DNA of 64,000 nt from Desulfosarcina alkanivorans (GTDB lineage Bacteria; Desulfobacterota; Desulfobacteria; Desulfobacterales; Desulfosarcinaceae), in the NCBI RefSeq assembly GCF_009688945.1, contig NZ_AP021874.1, positions 3,658,001 through 3,722,000 of the forward strand, read 5' to 3'. Both the position numbers and the translations under genes were made by a program. The notes beneath the pieces are model-generated. The model made no database searches. It worked only from the letters and a program-made list of their open reading frames with translations, and was not told the DNA's origin. Of this stretch, positions 55,270-63,802 are shown in pieces. Positions within the stretch are counted from its first letter, which is position 1, and each line of letters opens with the position of its first letter.

Positions 55270-55866
55270 TTAAAAGCGGTATCCATATACCAGCCCCAGA
55301 CTGTCCATGCCTTCGTTGGGCGACGCCAGGTCGGCATTGGATACGTGGTCAAAGGCAAGGACGATCCGGTGATGGCGGCTGATGGCATATCCGATTTCGA
55401 TGGGAATCCGGAACAGCACCCGTGAGCCCAAAGATTTCCGGTCGGCCGAATCCGTATCCCGCTCCCCGTCGTGCAGGGCCAGCCCGATTCCCGTCGAAAA
55501 AGAGAAAGCCGATGCCGGTTCCCACTGGAGCAGGACCCCTCCGTATACCGTGCTGGTGTCGCCACGGGTGTTCCAACTCCCCCCCACGCTGGGGTATGCC
55601 GTTGCCGACAGCAGATTGAACAGCGGGCGATTGAAGATCACCGCCATGCTGAAATCCGGGCCCTCCTCCCTGGATTCGCCGCTCCACAGCCCGTCAACAT
55701 CGTGGGCCAGCACCCCGGCCCGGATTTCCCGGACAGGGCCGGCAGACGGGGATTGCCCGAAGGCGAGGCCGGTCATCGTCAAGCACACCGCCAAGGCCCA
55801 GGGGCCTGCATGCAGGCGAAAAAAGCGGTGGTAGAGGCTGCGGCGAACCCCATCTGCGAATATCAT
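55270..55866 (-). CDS. PagL-like lipid A 3-O-deacylase, outer membrane
   Basis: This 198-aa protein has a signal-like N-terminus (WALAVCLTMTGLAFG) and an eight-strand barrel-like composition. The C-terminal motif FDHVSNADLASPNEGMDSLG then YGYRF matches PagL, where His and Ser (H174 and S176 here) and a nearby Glu (E185) form the catalytic set, with a terminal Phe for outer-membrane insertion. Its ATG overlaps the thioredoxin reductase stop (ATGA), so it is co-translated. Removal of a 3-hydroxyacyl chain from lipid A is the family reaction. Confidence 0.72.
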   Translation of the reverse strand: MIFADGVRRSLYHRFFRLHAGPWALAVCLTMTGLAFGQSPSAGPVREIRAGVLAHDVDGLWSGESREEGPDFSMAVIFNRPLFNLLSATAYPSVGGSWNTRGDTSTVYGGVLLQWEPASAFSFSTGIGLALHDGERDTDSADRKSLGSRVLFRIPIEIGYAISRHHRIVLAFDHVSNADLASPNEGMDSLGLVYGYRF

Positions 55867-56840
55867 TCAACCGCATCCGGAGGCAGTTCGCAGGTATCCC
55901 CCCGAACTGATTTCTTAGCCTCGACGTAGTGGGCCGCGGCCAGGGCGGCCGTGCAGCCGTCCGCCGCCGAGAGCACAATCTGACGGGCGAACTTTTCCCG
56001 CAGGTCCCCGATCACGTATACGCCGGGCGAGTTGGTTTCACACTTCTCGTCGGTGACCACCAGCCCGTCGGCGTTCATGCGGGTACCGGCAGGCACCAGT
56101 TCGTTATTGGGGTTGAAACCGATGAAGATGAACACCCCGTCCACGTCCAGGCTCCGGGCGTCCGCCGTCACCGTGTCTTTCAGGGCGACGCCGTTCACCC
56201 CGTCCTCGCCGGCCTTGATCTCGGTGACCACGGTGTTCCAGAGCATCTCGATATTACAGTCGTCGAAAATGCGCTGCTGCAGGATCTTGCTGGCCCGCAG
56301 TTCATCCCGGCGATGGGCGATATAAACCTTCTTACACAATTTGGCCAGGTACAGGGCCTCTTCCGCAGCGCTGTCGCCACCGCCGACCACCACCACCGTT
56401 TTCCCCCTGAAAAAAAATCCGTCGCAGGTGGCGCAGTAGGAAACGCCTTTGCCATAAAATTCGCGTTCCCCATGCACGTCGAGCTTTCTCGGGCTGCCAC
56501 CGGTGGCCAGAATCACCGCATGGGCCTTCAGGGACTCGCCATTGGCCAGCTTCACCGTGTGATGGTCCAGGCCCGGGTCCAGGGCGGTGACCTCCTGGGA
56601 GATCATTTCAAGGTCGTAGGATTGGGCGTGCTGGGTGAATTTCATGGAAAGCTCGGCACCGCTGATATGGGTGAACCCGGGATAGTTTTCCACTTCGTCG
56701 CTCATGGCCACCTGTCCGCCGGTGACGCCCTTTTCGACCATCACGGTCTTGAGCGCCGCCCGCATGGCATAGATGGCGGCGGACAATCCGCCCGGGCCCC
56801 CGCCGATGATTACCAGATCATAAAAATCGCACTGTGCCAT
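55863..56840 (-). CDS. trxB: Thioredoxin reductase
   Basis: This 325-aa flavoprotein starts at the ATG at 56840 after AAGGGAGACTGACG. It has the FAD motif GGGPGGLSAAIYA (residues 13-25), the redox pair CATC (C136, C139), the NADPH motif VVVGGGDSAAEEALYLA and the late FAD motif GVYVIGDL. It reduces thioredoxin with NADPH or NADH. It lies two bases after the S1-domain gene and overlaps the PagL-like gene by four. Confidence 0.93.
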   Translation of the reverse strand: MAQCDFYDLVIIGGGPGGLSAAIYAMRAALKTVMVEKGVTGGQVAMSDEVENYPGFTHISGAELSMKFTQHAQSYDLEMISQEVTALDPGLDHHTVKLANGESLKAHAVILATGGSPRKLDVHGEREFYGKGVSYCATCDGFFFRGKTVVVVGGGDSAAEEALYLAKLCKKVYIAHRRDELRASKILQQRIFDDCNIEMLWNTVVTEIKAGEDGVNGVALKDTVTADARSLDVDGVFIFIGFNPNNELVPAGTRMNADGLVVTDEKCETNSPGVYVIGDLREKFARQIVLSAADGCTAALAAAHYVEAKKSVRGDTCELPPDAVE

Positions 56841-56842
56841 CG

Positions 56843-58300
56843 TCAGTCTCCCTTCTTTTGCCGGGCCAGGGCTTTCTGCAGCTGGTCCCCCAGCGATCCC
56901 ATTGAGTTGGTCGTCCCGCCGGCATATTCCTGCCACCCCTGGTCATCGGCACCATCGCCGGTCCCCAGTGATATTTTCCGTTCCCTGGCGTGGATGCCAT
57001 CGATGGTCACGGTGATGGCGGCCCCGGGCTTGAGGGTGTCGAAGGCCGCCGCTTTTTCCGATGCGGCGATTTTTGATTTGGGAAGCAGCCCGGTGATACC
57101 CGGCGACAGGTTCACGAAGATGCCGAAGGCCTCCTTTTTCTCCACCCGCCCCTGCACCTTGCTGCCGGGCTTGAATTTTTCTTCGACGTCCGCCCAGGGA
57201 TCGCCTTCGGCATCTTTGATGCTCAGGGAAATTCGCTTGCGGTCAAGGTCAAATTCCTTGACCATCACCATGATCTCGTCACCGGGCGCGACCACCTCTT
57301 CCGGCCGCATTACCCGCCGCGTGTAGCTCATCTCGCTGATGTGCACCAGCCCCTCGATACCGGGGAACAGCTCGACGAAAGCGCCGAAATTGGCGCAACG
57401 GGTCACCTTGCCCATCAATTTGTCGCCCACGCTGACCCGGTTCGGGGCCTCGAGCCAGGGATCCCCCATGGCCTGCTTGACGGAAAGGGAGATCTTCTGG
57501 GTGCCCGGCTTGTCGCCCTCCTTGATGCCCAGGACCTTCACCTGAAGTCGATCCCCCACCTTGACGGCCTGCTCGGGCGTGTCCAGCCGGGACCAGCTCA
57601 GTTCACTGATATGCACCAGTCCCTCCACACCGGGTGCCAGAGACACGAAGGCGCCGAAGGGCAGAATGCGCACCACGGTGCCTTCGAAGACCGCCGCCTC
57701 CTCCAACTGCGCCATGAATGCCTTGCGGCTGGCTTCCATCTCCTTCTGGAGGATGTCACGCCGCGAGACCACAATGTTGCGCCCCCTCTCTTCGAAACGT
57801 TTGATCATAAAGGAAAACGTCTGCCCGACATACAACTCCGGATCTTCCACGTAGGTCACATCCATCTGGCTGATGGGGCAAAAGGCCCGCTGCTTGGACA
57901 CGTCCACCTGAAACCCGCCCTTGATGGCGGCCGCCACCTTGCCCTCCACCGGAACGCGTTGTTCCCATGCCTCCTTGAGCATGTTCAGGCCACCGATTCC
58001 GGACATGGCCCTGGACAGGCGGATTTCACTTTCATCGGCGGCGACCACGTACAGGTCCAGTTCATCGCCTTCGACAAACGGCAACTGGCCGTCCTCATCC
58101 AGCAGCTCGGACGTTTCCACCACCCCGTCCACTTTGGTACCCGTGTCCACAAACACGTTGCCCGTGCCGATGGAAATGATGCGTCCGCGGATCTGGTCGC
58201 CCACCCGGATATTATCATTCATGCCTGCGCTGTAGGATTCAAACAGCTCGGCAAAACTCTCTCCGTCCTCCGGGGACTCGTTTTCAAAATCGTCGTTCAT
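56843..58300 (-). CDS. S1 RNA-binding domain protein (ribosomal protein S1-like)
   Basis: This 485-aa protein has five S1 domains at roughly residues 30-105, 115-180, 200-275, 290-370 and 385-455. Core strands are seen in [50 protein letters not shown] and [15 protein letters not shown], each with VEGLVHISE-like turns. It has an acidic N-terminal leader ([18 protein letters not shown]). It could be the organism's S1 or a stand-alone S1 paralogue, as five domains is fewer than six. It leads the trxB/PagL operon. Confidence 0.88.
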   Translation of the reverse strand: MNDDFENESPEDGESFAELFESYSAGMNDNIRVGDQIRGRIISIGTGNVFVDTGTKVDGVVETSELLDEDGQLPFVEGDELDLYVVAADESEIRLSRAMSGIGGLNMLKEAWEQRVPVEGKVAAAIKGGFQVDVSKQRAFCPISQMDVTYVEDPELYVGQTFSFMIKRFEERGRNIVVSRRDILQKEMEASRKAFMAQLEEAAVFEGTVVRILPFGAFVSLAPGVEGLVHISELSWSRLDTPEQAVKVGDRLQVKVLGIKEGDKPGTQKISLSVKQAMGDPWLEAPNRVSVGDKLMGKVTRCANFGAFVELFPGIEGLVHISEMSYTRRVMRPEEVVAPGDEIMVMVKEFDLDRKRISLSIKDAEGDPWADVEEKFKPGSKVQGRVEKKEAFGIFVNLSPGITGLLPKSKIAASEKAAAFDTLKPGAAITVTIDGIHARERKISLGTGDGADDQGWQEYAGGTTNSMGSLGDQLQKALARQKKGD

Positions 58301-58575
58301 GGTTGTTCTCCCAGTCGTTTAAAAGGTGCGGCAACTTCACCAGAAAATGATGGCTTTTGCAAGCCTATTGTCGGTTGCCGGACCATTTCCCGGATCACCG
58401 GCGAAGGCCTGAAAAAGCAACTTCCGGGGTTGACATCTGACCGGGAAAGGATAAGCTTTCCCCATCGGTGCCAATGCCTGTCAGTGCACTCGCCTCGGCC
58501 GTTTCACAAGCCCGGCACCCGATACAGACAGACACCCGTGAAACGGGCTGTGCCCATCATTAAAAAGGAGATGTC

Positions 58576-59025
58576 ATGGCCATCATCAAATGGGATCCGC
58601 TGGGAAACATTGCCACGCTGCAGGACCGCATCAACAAGCTTTTTGACGATTCGTTCCCCTGCCAGACGGATGAGGACGGCGAAACGCCGCTGTGTGAGTG
58701 GACACCCGGCGTGGACATCTTTGAAACCGATCCGGGGGTCGTCATTGCCGTCGATCTTCCCGGGGTAAACAAGGAAGATGTGGTGGTGGAAATCCGGGAT
58801 GACGTGTTGAGCATCAGTGGGGTGCGCTGCGCCGATCCGGAATATCAGGCGACCAACTATTATCGCCGGGAGCGCATCTGCGGAAATTTCCACCGGACCT
58901 TCACCCTGCACGCGATGGTCCCGCCGGAACAGATCAAGGCCAAATTCAAAAACGGCGTGCTGGTGGTGGAAATCCCCAGACCCGAGGAGGATCATCCCCG
59001 GCAGGTTTCCGTGGACATCGAATAG
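58576..59025 (+). CDS. Hsp20/alpha-crystallin small heat-shock protein
   Basis: This 149-aa chaperone has the alpha-crystallin domain from about residue 45: PGVDIFETDPGVVIAVDLPG, the YYRRERICGNFHRTFTL strand with its conserved Arg-rich edge, and AKFKNGVLVVEIPRP with the conserved GVL. An AAAAAGGAG site precedes the ATG. The upstream 275-base gap has TTGACA at 58430-58435 and a CCCCAT at 58460-58465, but the 24-base spacing fits neither sigma70 nor sigma32 well. Confidence 0.9.
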   Translation: MAIIKWDPLGNIATLQDRINKLFDDSFPCQTDEDGETPLCEWTPGVDIFETDPGVVIAVDLPGVNKEDVVVEIRDDVLSISGVRCADPEYQATNYYRRERICGNFHRTFTLHAMVPPEQIKAKFKNGVLVVEIPRPEEDHPRQVSVDIE

Positions 59026-59059
59026 ACGCCTTTCCCATAGTGCCTTCGGTGAAAATGCG

Positions 59060-59413
59060 TCAGGCCGGGTTGAGCTGTTTGTCAAAGTTGGAGATATGAT
59101 AAAAAAGAATGTCCCGGAGCATACTCAAAAATACGTTTTTTTCCAGATCGTGGTTAACCACCTGCCTGTCGATGAGGGCAAGCCTTGATTTAAGCAACTG
59201 GTGCTCGGCCAGGTGCTCCCGGGTCATGGCCAGACCCTCCTCCCTGCAGATTTTTTCCTCGCTGTCCAGATGATTGACAAAAGCCGAAACCAGAATTCGG
59301 GCCGTGGGGATCCAGTTCCCGGATTTTGAGCGGCAAAGATCGATCATGCTGTCGATGTTGGCATGTTCGCTGTCGATGCGCAGACTGCCGGTCGAAAAGT
59401 AAGAATAATACAT
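59060..59413 (-). CDS. Hemerythrin-like oxygen-binding protein
   Basis: This 117-aa protein starts at the ATG at 59413 (MYYSYFSTG); a frame extending to 59476 is possible. Diiron ligands of the hemerythrin fold are present as SEHANIDSMIDL (His, Glu-like), SAFVNHLDSEEKICREE, MTREHLAEHQLLKSRL and the terminal HISNFD. Such proteins bind oxygen or sense it in microaerobic niches, which fits an anaerobe needing oxygen protection. It faces away from Hsp20. Confidence 0.82.
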   Translation of the reverse strand: MYYSYFSTGSLRIDSEHANIDSMIDLCRSKSGNWIPTARILVSAFVNHLDSEEKICREEGLAMTREHLAEHQLLKSRLALIDRQVVNHDLEKNVFLSMLRDILFYHISNFDKQLNPA

Positions 59414-59721
59414 CGGCGCGCCTGTAAAAAGAACGTGATAGGGTGGAGGATTAAAATTAGCAAACGGAACGGTCATCCGTCAATCCGTCTTTTGACGAAT
59501 TGACCGGCAGGCAGGTTATGCGCGGCAACGTCGAGGGTCAGGACGGTCGCGTCCGAACCGGGACCGTGCAGGGATGTTTCTCCTGCGCGCCCCTTCGCAG
59601 AAGACCGTTTTGTCCCGTATATTTAAAATCCGCCAGGCGTGATTACATTGTTGGAAGATAATTTGCCCGGATTCATTCAGATGGGCCGATTTTTTACAAC
59701 GTTTATCCAAAGGAGTCTGCC

Positions 59722-59871
59722 ATGGAAAGAAGAGATATCGTACCCAACGAACGGGAATGTATCAGCCAGTGCATCATGAAGTTCTGGTCCGGTTCGGACC
59801 GGCCGGTTGAAAACAGGGATGAACGCTACGAACGATGCCTGACCCACTGCAATGTCTGCGGTTCGGCCTGA
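59722..59871 (+). CDS. 49-aa cysteine-rich protein
   Basis: This 49-aa ORF has a perfect AAAGGAG site six bases before the ATG. The five cysteines form two CxxxC pairs, ECISQC (C13, C17) and RCLTHC (C39, C43), plus C46 in CNVCG, with charged linkers between. The spacing fits two antiparallel helices holding a metal or disulfides, as in twin-CX3C proteins. I do not recognise a family. It is followed after 77 bases by a hairpin whose T-tract is on the opposite strand. Confidence 0.6.
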   Translation: MERRDIVPNERECISQCIMKFWSGSDRPVENRDERYERCLTHCNVCGSA

Positions 59872-59948
59872 CCGGGCCGCGTCGATAACGGTTGACCGGT
59901 CCCCGGAGAAAATGAACGGCCGGTCCGGTTTCACGATGGAAAACCTGT

Positions 59949-59990
59949 AAAAAAAGCCCCATAGGCGACTGTTGTCGTCCGTGGGGCTTT
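59949..59990 (-). terminator. Intrinsic terminator reading leftward
   Basis: AAAGCCCCA (59953-59961) pairs perfectly with TGGGGCTTT (59982-59990), with further pairing of GGCGAC to GTCGTC inside. On the minus strand the stem is followed by a run of seven T. In the plus direction only three T follow, so it may also stop the small Cys-rich gene only weakly. No minus-strand protein gene ends here. Confidence 0.65.
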
Positions 59991-60203
59991 GGCTTATTGA
60001 CGGGCCGGCCGAGTCATCGATCCCCCGGCGGCCACCAGTTTTCCAGCTGACGATGAAACGCTTCTGCAGAAAAAACGAATCGGGACCGCCGCCGGTTGCG
60101 CCGGATTGCAATTTGACTTTTCCGGCAGATCGGCCATACCTTTGGCTCAGCCGATTAACCCCCTGAAAAACAGCCAGGCGAACACAAGGACGTCGTTATA
60201 TTC

Positions 60204-61169
60204 ATGAATGAACACGGCACCCCCGAACACATCCAGCGCCAGGCCGAGATGCTGGCCAACCGGGTAAAAAAACGTTTCAAACACCTGCACCGGCGCTTCA
60301 AGCGGCAACAGATCGAGGTGTTTCGCCTCTACGACTGGGATATCCCCGAGATTCGTGCCGTGGTGGACTGGTACGGCGGCCACCTGGTGATCGGGGAGTA
60401 CATGCGCCGCCAGTCGGTGCCCGAATGGCTGCCCATGATGGGCCGGGCCGCGGCCCGGTCCCTGGACGTCTCTGAAGACAAGGTCCACCTGAAGCACCGC
60501 TGGGCAGGCAGTCAGGATGGCAACCGCTACCGGCGGATCGACCACTCCGACAGGAAAATCGTCGTCTCCGAACGCGATCTGAAGTTCCTGGTCAATCCCA
60601 CCGACTATGTGGATACGGGCCTGTTTTCCGACCACCGGGACACCCGGCAGATGGTCCGGGAGATGGCCGCCGGCAAGGATTTTCTCAACCTGTACTGCTA
60701 CACGGCATCTTTTTCCTGTTACGCCGCCAGAGGCGGGGCCCGCGCCACCGTTTCCGTGGACCGGTCGAAAAGCGTGATCCAGTGGGCCCGTGAGAACATG
60801 GCCCTCAACGGCATCGACCCGGAGGTCAACCGGCTGGTCCAGGCCCACACCTTCGATTTTCTGAAAAAAGCCCGGCAGGAAAGGCAGCGCTTCGACCTGG
60901 CGGTCGTCGACCCGCCGTCCTATTCCACCACCAAAACCCGCAACGTGGCCTTCGACATCGCCAGGGACCATCCCCGGCTCCTGGAAGGGGTGGTCGAACT
61001 GCTTCGACCGGGGGCCACCCTCTTTTTTTCCACCAACCACCAGAACTTCGACCCCCGCATGCAGGGTCTCAGGATTTCCGGTGTGCAGGAAATCACTGCC
61101 CGCACGATCCCCGAGGACTACGTAAACAAGCGCAAGACCATTCACCGCTGCTGGCGCATCACCGTATAG
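60204..61169 (+). CDS. SAM-dependent 23S rRNA methyltransferase (RlmK-like)
   Basis: This 321-aa protein resembles the RlmK half of E. coli RlmKL. The order is an RNA-contact N-terminal region, NLYCYTASFSCYAARGGARA as the SAM-binding motif I, DRSKSVIQWARENM as motif II and the catalytic DPPSYSTTKT. The C-terminal GATLFFSTNHQNF completes the Rossmann fold. RlmK makes m7G in 23S rRNA; the RlmL partner domain is absent, so this is a stand-alone form. The target base is inferred. Confidence 0.85.
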   Translation: MNEHGTPEHIQRQAEMLANRVKKRFKHLHRRFKRQQIEVFRLYDWDIPEIRAVVDWYGGHLVIGEYMRRQSVPEWLPMMGRAAARSLDVSEDKVHLKHRWAGSQDGNRYRRIDHSDRKIVVSERDLKFLVNPTDYVDTGLFSDHRDTRQMVREMAAGKDFLNLYCYTASFSCYAARGGARATVSVDRSKSVIQWARENMALNGIDPEVNRLVQAHTFDFLKKARQERQRFDLAVVDPPSYSTTKTRNVAFDIARDHPRLLEGVVELLRPGATLFFSTNHQNFDPRMQGLRISGVQEITARTIPEDYVNKRKTIHRCWRITV

Positions 61170-61275
61170 CCGGGCTGATATCGGAAAAAAACGCCATCCT
61201 GGCTTTAAAACCGGCCCCGGCGGCCCCATATTCCATATGGTTTGACAATAACGCACGACAACCAGGAGAAAACCC

Positions 61276-61596
61276 ATGATAAAACACGCAACGGCAACCC
61301 ATCTGGCCGATCTGGTCGGCTACCAGAAAGATGCGGTGGTCAGCAAAACCATTATTGAAAAGAAGACAGGCACCGTAACCCTGTTCGCCTTTGACCAGGG
61401 GCAGGGCTTAAGCGAGCACACCGCCCCCTTCGATGCCATGGTTCAGGTACTGGACGGGGAGGTGGAGATTCGCATCTCCGGCAATCCGCACACGGTCAAG
61501 GAAGGCCAGACGATCATCATGCCGGCGGGCGAACCCCACGCCTTGAAGGCCGTGACCCCATTCAGGATGCTGCTGACCATGATCCGGTCCGGTTGA
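61276..61596 (+). CDS. Small cupin-domain protein
   Basis: This 106-aa protein has the single conserved beta-barrel. Metal-ligand residues appear as GLSEHTAPFDAMVQVLDGE (motif 1 His and Glu with an atypical Ala-Pro) and PAGEPHALKAV (motif 2 His). An AACCAGGAG site precedes the ATG. Bacterial small cupins are often metal-binding but of unknown reaction. It stands 106 bases after the methyltransferase. Confidence 0.85.
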   Translation: MIKHATATHLADLVGYQKDAVVSKTIIEKKTGTVTLFAFDQGQGLSEHTAPFDAMVQVLDGEVEIRISGNPHTVKEGQTIIMPAGEPHALKAVTPFRMLLTMIRSG

Positions 61597-61651
61597 TCGC
61601 ATTCGAGACAGCCGGCTGCCATCCAGGCAGCGCAGGTGCAGCGCACATGGA

Positions 61652-62590
61652 CTAAAAACGGCCCTTGAGGGTCAAGCCGATAAACGGCGCCGGGTCGTAG
61701 TCGGTGTCGCCCAGTTCATGGGCGTTTTCATCTTCGATGGTAATGCTGCCGCCCACCAGCGCCCCGCCGTTGAGGTCCAGGCGACACCGGCTGCCCAGCG
61801 ACCGGCCCACCCGTATAAACGGCGCCCAGAATGCCACCTCGCCGATGCCGTCGGCCACCACGCTGCTGTCGTCCAACCGGAAGCGGTAGGATCGGTAGGC
61901 GCCGCCCACCCCCATTTCCAGGGCATCGTTCGGGGTGTAGACCAGCTCCAGTCCGGCCGGCCCCACCGGCCCGGCCCGGAAGGGGTTGGTCAGCCGCAGC
62001 CGGTCGTTGATCTTCCAGTCGACGACCAGGTAGGGAAACACTTCCGACTGATCCAGCCGTTCGAAGATGCCGCCCCCCAGGCCCAGCATCAGATCCGGGC
62101 CGAAGGTGTAGGCGGCCGACAGCACCACGCCGTAGGAAAGGGATTCTCCGGCGTCGGCCCCGGATGCACCGGCAAAATCCATTGAGGGGATGACCCCGAA
62201 GCGCCAGGGGGTATCGGTCCGGTAGAAAATGGGGACACTGATGCCGGGCCTGAAAATTTCGTTCCACAGATCGACGCCGGCCAACCCGTCGATGTCGGAA
62301 AAGGTCCAGCGTTCGTAATCGACGCCCAGTCCGAGGCCCACCGTCCAGTGCCGATCGATCAACCGGGCAATGTCGAAGCGCAGAAAATGGCGCTGGACGT
62401 CGAACCTGCCGCCGCTGTCCAGATCGGTTTCAAACTGGTAGATGGGGGTGTAGGAGAACCGGTAACCGATATTGGGCCGATCCCCCTGCCCGGGTCCGGC
62501 GGAGGATGCACCGGCATGGCCGGGCGACGCGACAGCAGCAACCATCAACGATAGCACCAGTAGAACCGGGTGAAGCCGGGATCGGATCAT
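61652..62590 (-). CDS. Outer-membrane barrel protein of unknown function
   Basis: This 312-aa protein has a signal peptide (LVLSLMVAAVASPGHAGASS) and alternating amphipathic strands throughout. The C-terminal GLTLKGRF has the terminal aromatic residue expected for outer-membrane barrel insertion. Repeated short strands (RYSYTPIYQFETDL; TVGLGLGVDYERW; LLPYLVVDWKIN) and long loops suggest a 12-14-strand barrel. I do not recognise the family; a DUF6268-like protein is possible. It stands alone. Confidence 0.65.
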   Translation of the reverse strand: MIRSRLHPVLLVLSLMVAAVASPGHAGASSAGPGQGDRPNIGYRFSYTPIYQFETDLDSGGRFDVQRHFLRFDIARLIDRHWTVGLGLGVDYERWTFSDIDGLAGVDLWNEIFRPGISVPIFYRTDTPWRFGVIPSMDFAGASGADAGESLSYGVVLSAAYTFGPDLMLGLGGGIFERLDQSEVFPYLVVDWKINDRLRLTNPFRAGPVGPAGLELVYTPNDALEMGVGGAYRSYRFRLDDSSVVADGIGEVAFWAPFIRVGRSLGSRCRLDLNGGALVGGSITIEDENAHELGDTDYDPAPFIGLTLKGRF

Positions 62591-62838
62591 GTCAGTCTCC
62601 TTGTAAAAAAGGGTTTCGGGTGAACGGGACAGGAAACGTTCTCATTACACCGGCGCCTTGGCGGTCGTCGAGGATTATTTTTTACCTGTCCGGCGGCACG
62701 ACAGGCGTTACCGGGATGGGAGCCAAGGAGACGACAGGCGTTTTCAGAAAAGCACCGGGCCGGATGGATGCTTACGGCGATCGGGACCCGGGGTTGCGCA
62801 CAGCAGCACCCGTAGTCGAATGTCCCCATGGGCACAGG

Positions 62839-63203
62839 TTAAAACCGGAAGCGAACGCCCGCACACACGGCGTCTGATCCGCCGTCGGCGGCGATGGTGC
62901 CGAAGCCGTCGGAGCGGTGGTGCAGCCGAAACAGCAGTTCCCATCCCCTGGTGGGGGGGCCGAGGGTCAATTCCCCGAACCAGTAGATCAACCACCGGCT
63001 GCTGTCGCTGTTGGTTTCGAGTTCGATTTCAGGGACACGGGTGGCATGGGAGGGGCCCCGGGGGATATCGCGCGTTGCCATTTTTCTCTGGTCAGCCGGC
63101 CCCCATAGACGGCCAGGGCAAGATCCTGGGCGATCACGACGCCGGGGAGGAGCCCCACCATCAGGCAGGCGATCAGCACGACCGATATGTGTTTTCTTCC
63201 CAT
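62839..63203 (-). pseudogene. Decayed acyloxyacyl hydrolase (PagL-type) gene with central deletion
   Basis: The first piece, from the ATG at 63203, is a signal peptide (ISVVLIACLMVGLLPGVVIA) and the barrel start AVYGGRLTREKWQRAI. A second frame then gives GPSHATRVPEIELETNSDSS, then RWLIYWFGELTLGP, RGWELLFRLHHRSDGFG and the terminal GVRFRF. These match the opening and closing parts of the acyloxyacyl hydrolase family, where VPEIEIENN and WELVFRIHHRSG are typical. About 90-100 central residues are missing, and the two pieces are in different frames, joined near 63060. The gene is therefore broken. Confidence 0.65.
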
Positions 63204-63235
63204 AAGCCATCCCAGGACGCTGCGTTCCTCTTTTT

Positions 63236-63580
63236 TTCAAGGTACTGCCCGTTTCGCGGTAACGTCGTTTTCGGACCACATCGGCGTGCGCCGCACCGTC
63301 CCAGGGTACGCCGGCCACCCGCATTCCCAAACCGTCGCGGGTTGAACCGGGCTGCAAATGGCTGTCATCCAGGGGGGGTGAATGCGTATCGCCCGATACC
63401 GGATTCAAAACGGTCCGGATCGAATCGACACGGCCTGGCTGATATCCGAGCGCTCGCCGGTCCGCTCCACAAGGTGGATCCGATTGCCTTCATGTACGAC
63501 GGAAGCGTCTGCGCGGAGGGCCAGAAAGGCCAGGACCAGAAAAGCAGCCACCGGGCATCGGTTTTCATCATATCCACCAA
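63236..63580 (-). pseudogene. Decayed gene with possible DUF3179-like remnant in three frames
   Basis: Three frames in order give a signal-like start (KTDARW, then AAFLVLAFLALRADASVVHE) followed by GNRIHLVERTGERSDISQAV; a second frame FDPDRFESGIGRYAFTPP; and a third LDDSHLQPGSTRDGL, RVAGVPWDGAAHADVVRKRR. The order and the FxYGIGxxAFTPLDDS-like junction are suggestive of one protein, perhaps related to DUF3179. The frames change near 63440 and 63390, and no stop follows before the next decayed gene. The family assignment is tentative. Confidence 0.4.
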
Positions 63581-63802
63581 AGCAGCATGAAATCAAATTT
63601 TTCTTGCAGCGCTGGTCTGCACGAGGACGAAATCCTTACCAAAACGTATGGGAATCGGGGAGCCGTGGAAGAAAACGTCCTGCAATGGGGGGCCCGCTGG
63701 CCCCGTGGCTGCGGGGGGATGAAGGTCCGGGAAACCGAAGGGTCGGGGCGGCTGTTTTCCCGGATACCGGGACCGACGGCGCGCCGCGGCAGGGGCGGCC
63801 AG

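Noticed and set aside
58430-58465. A heat-shock (sigma32) promoter before hsp20
   Set aside because: TTGACA and CCCCAT are present, but 24 bases apart, too far for sigma32 or sigma70 spacing.
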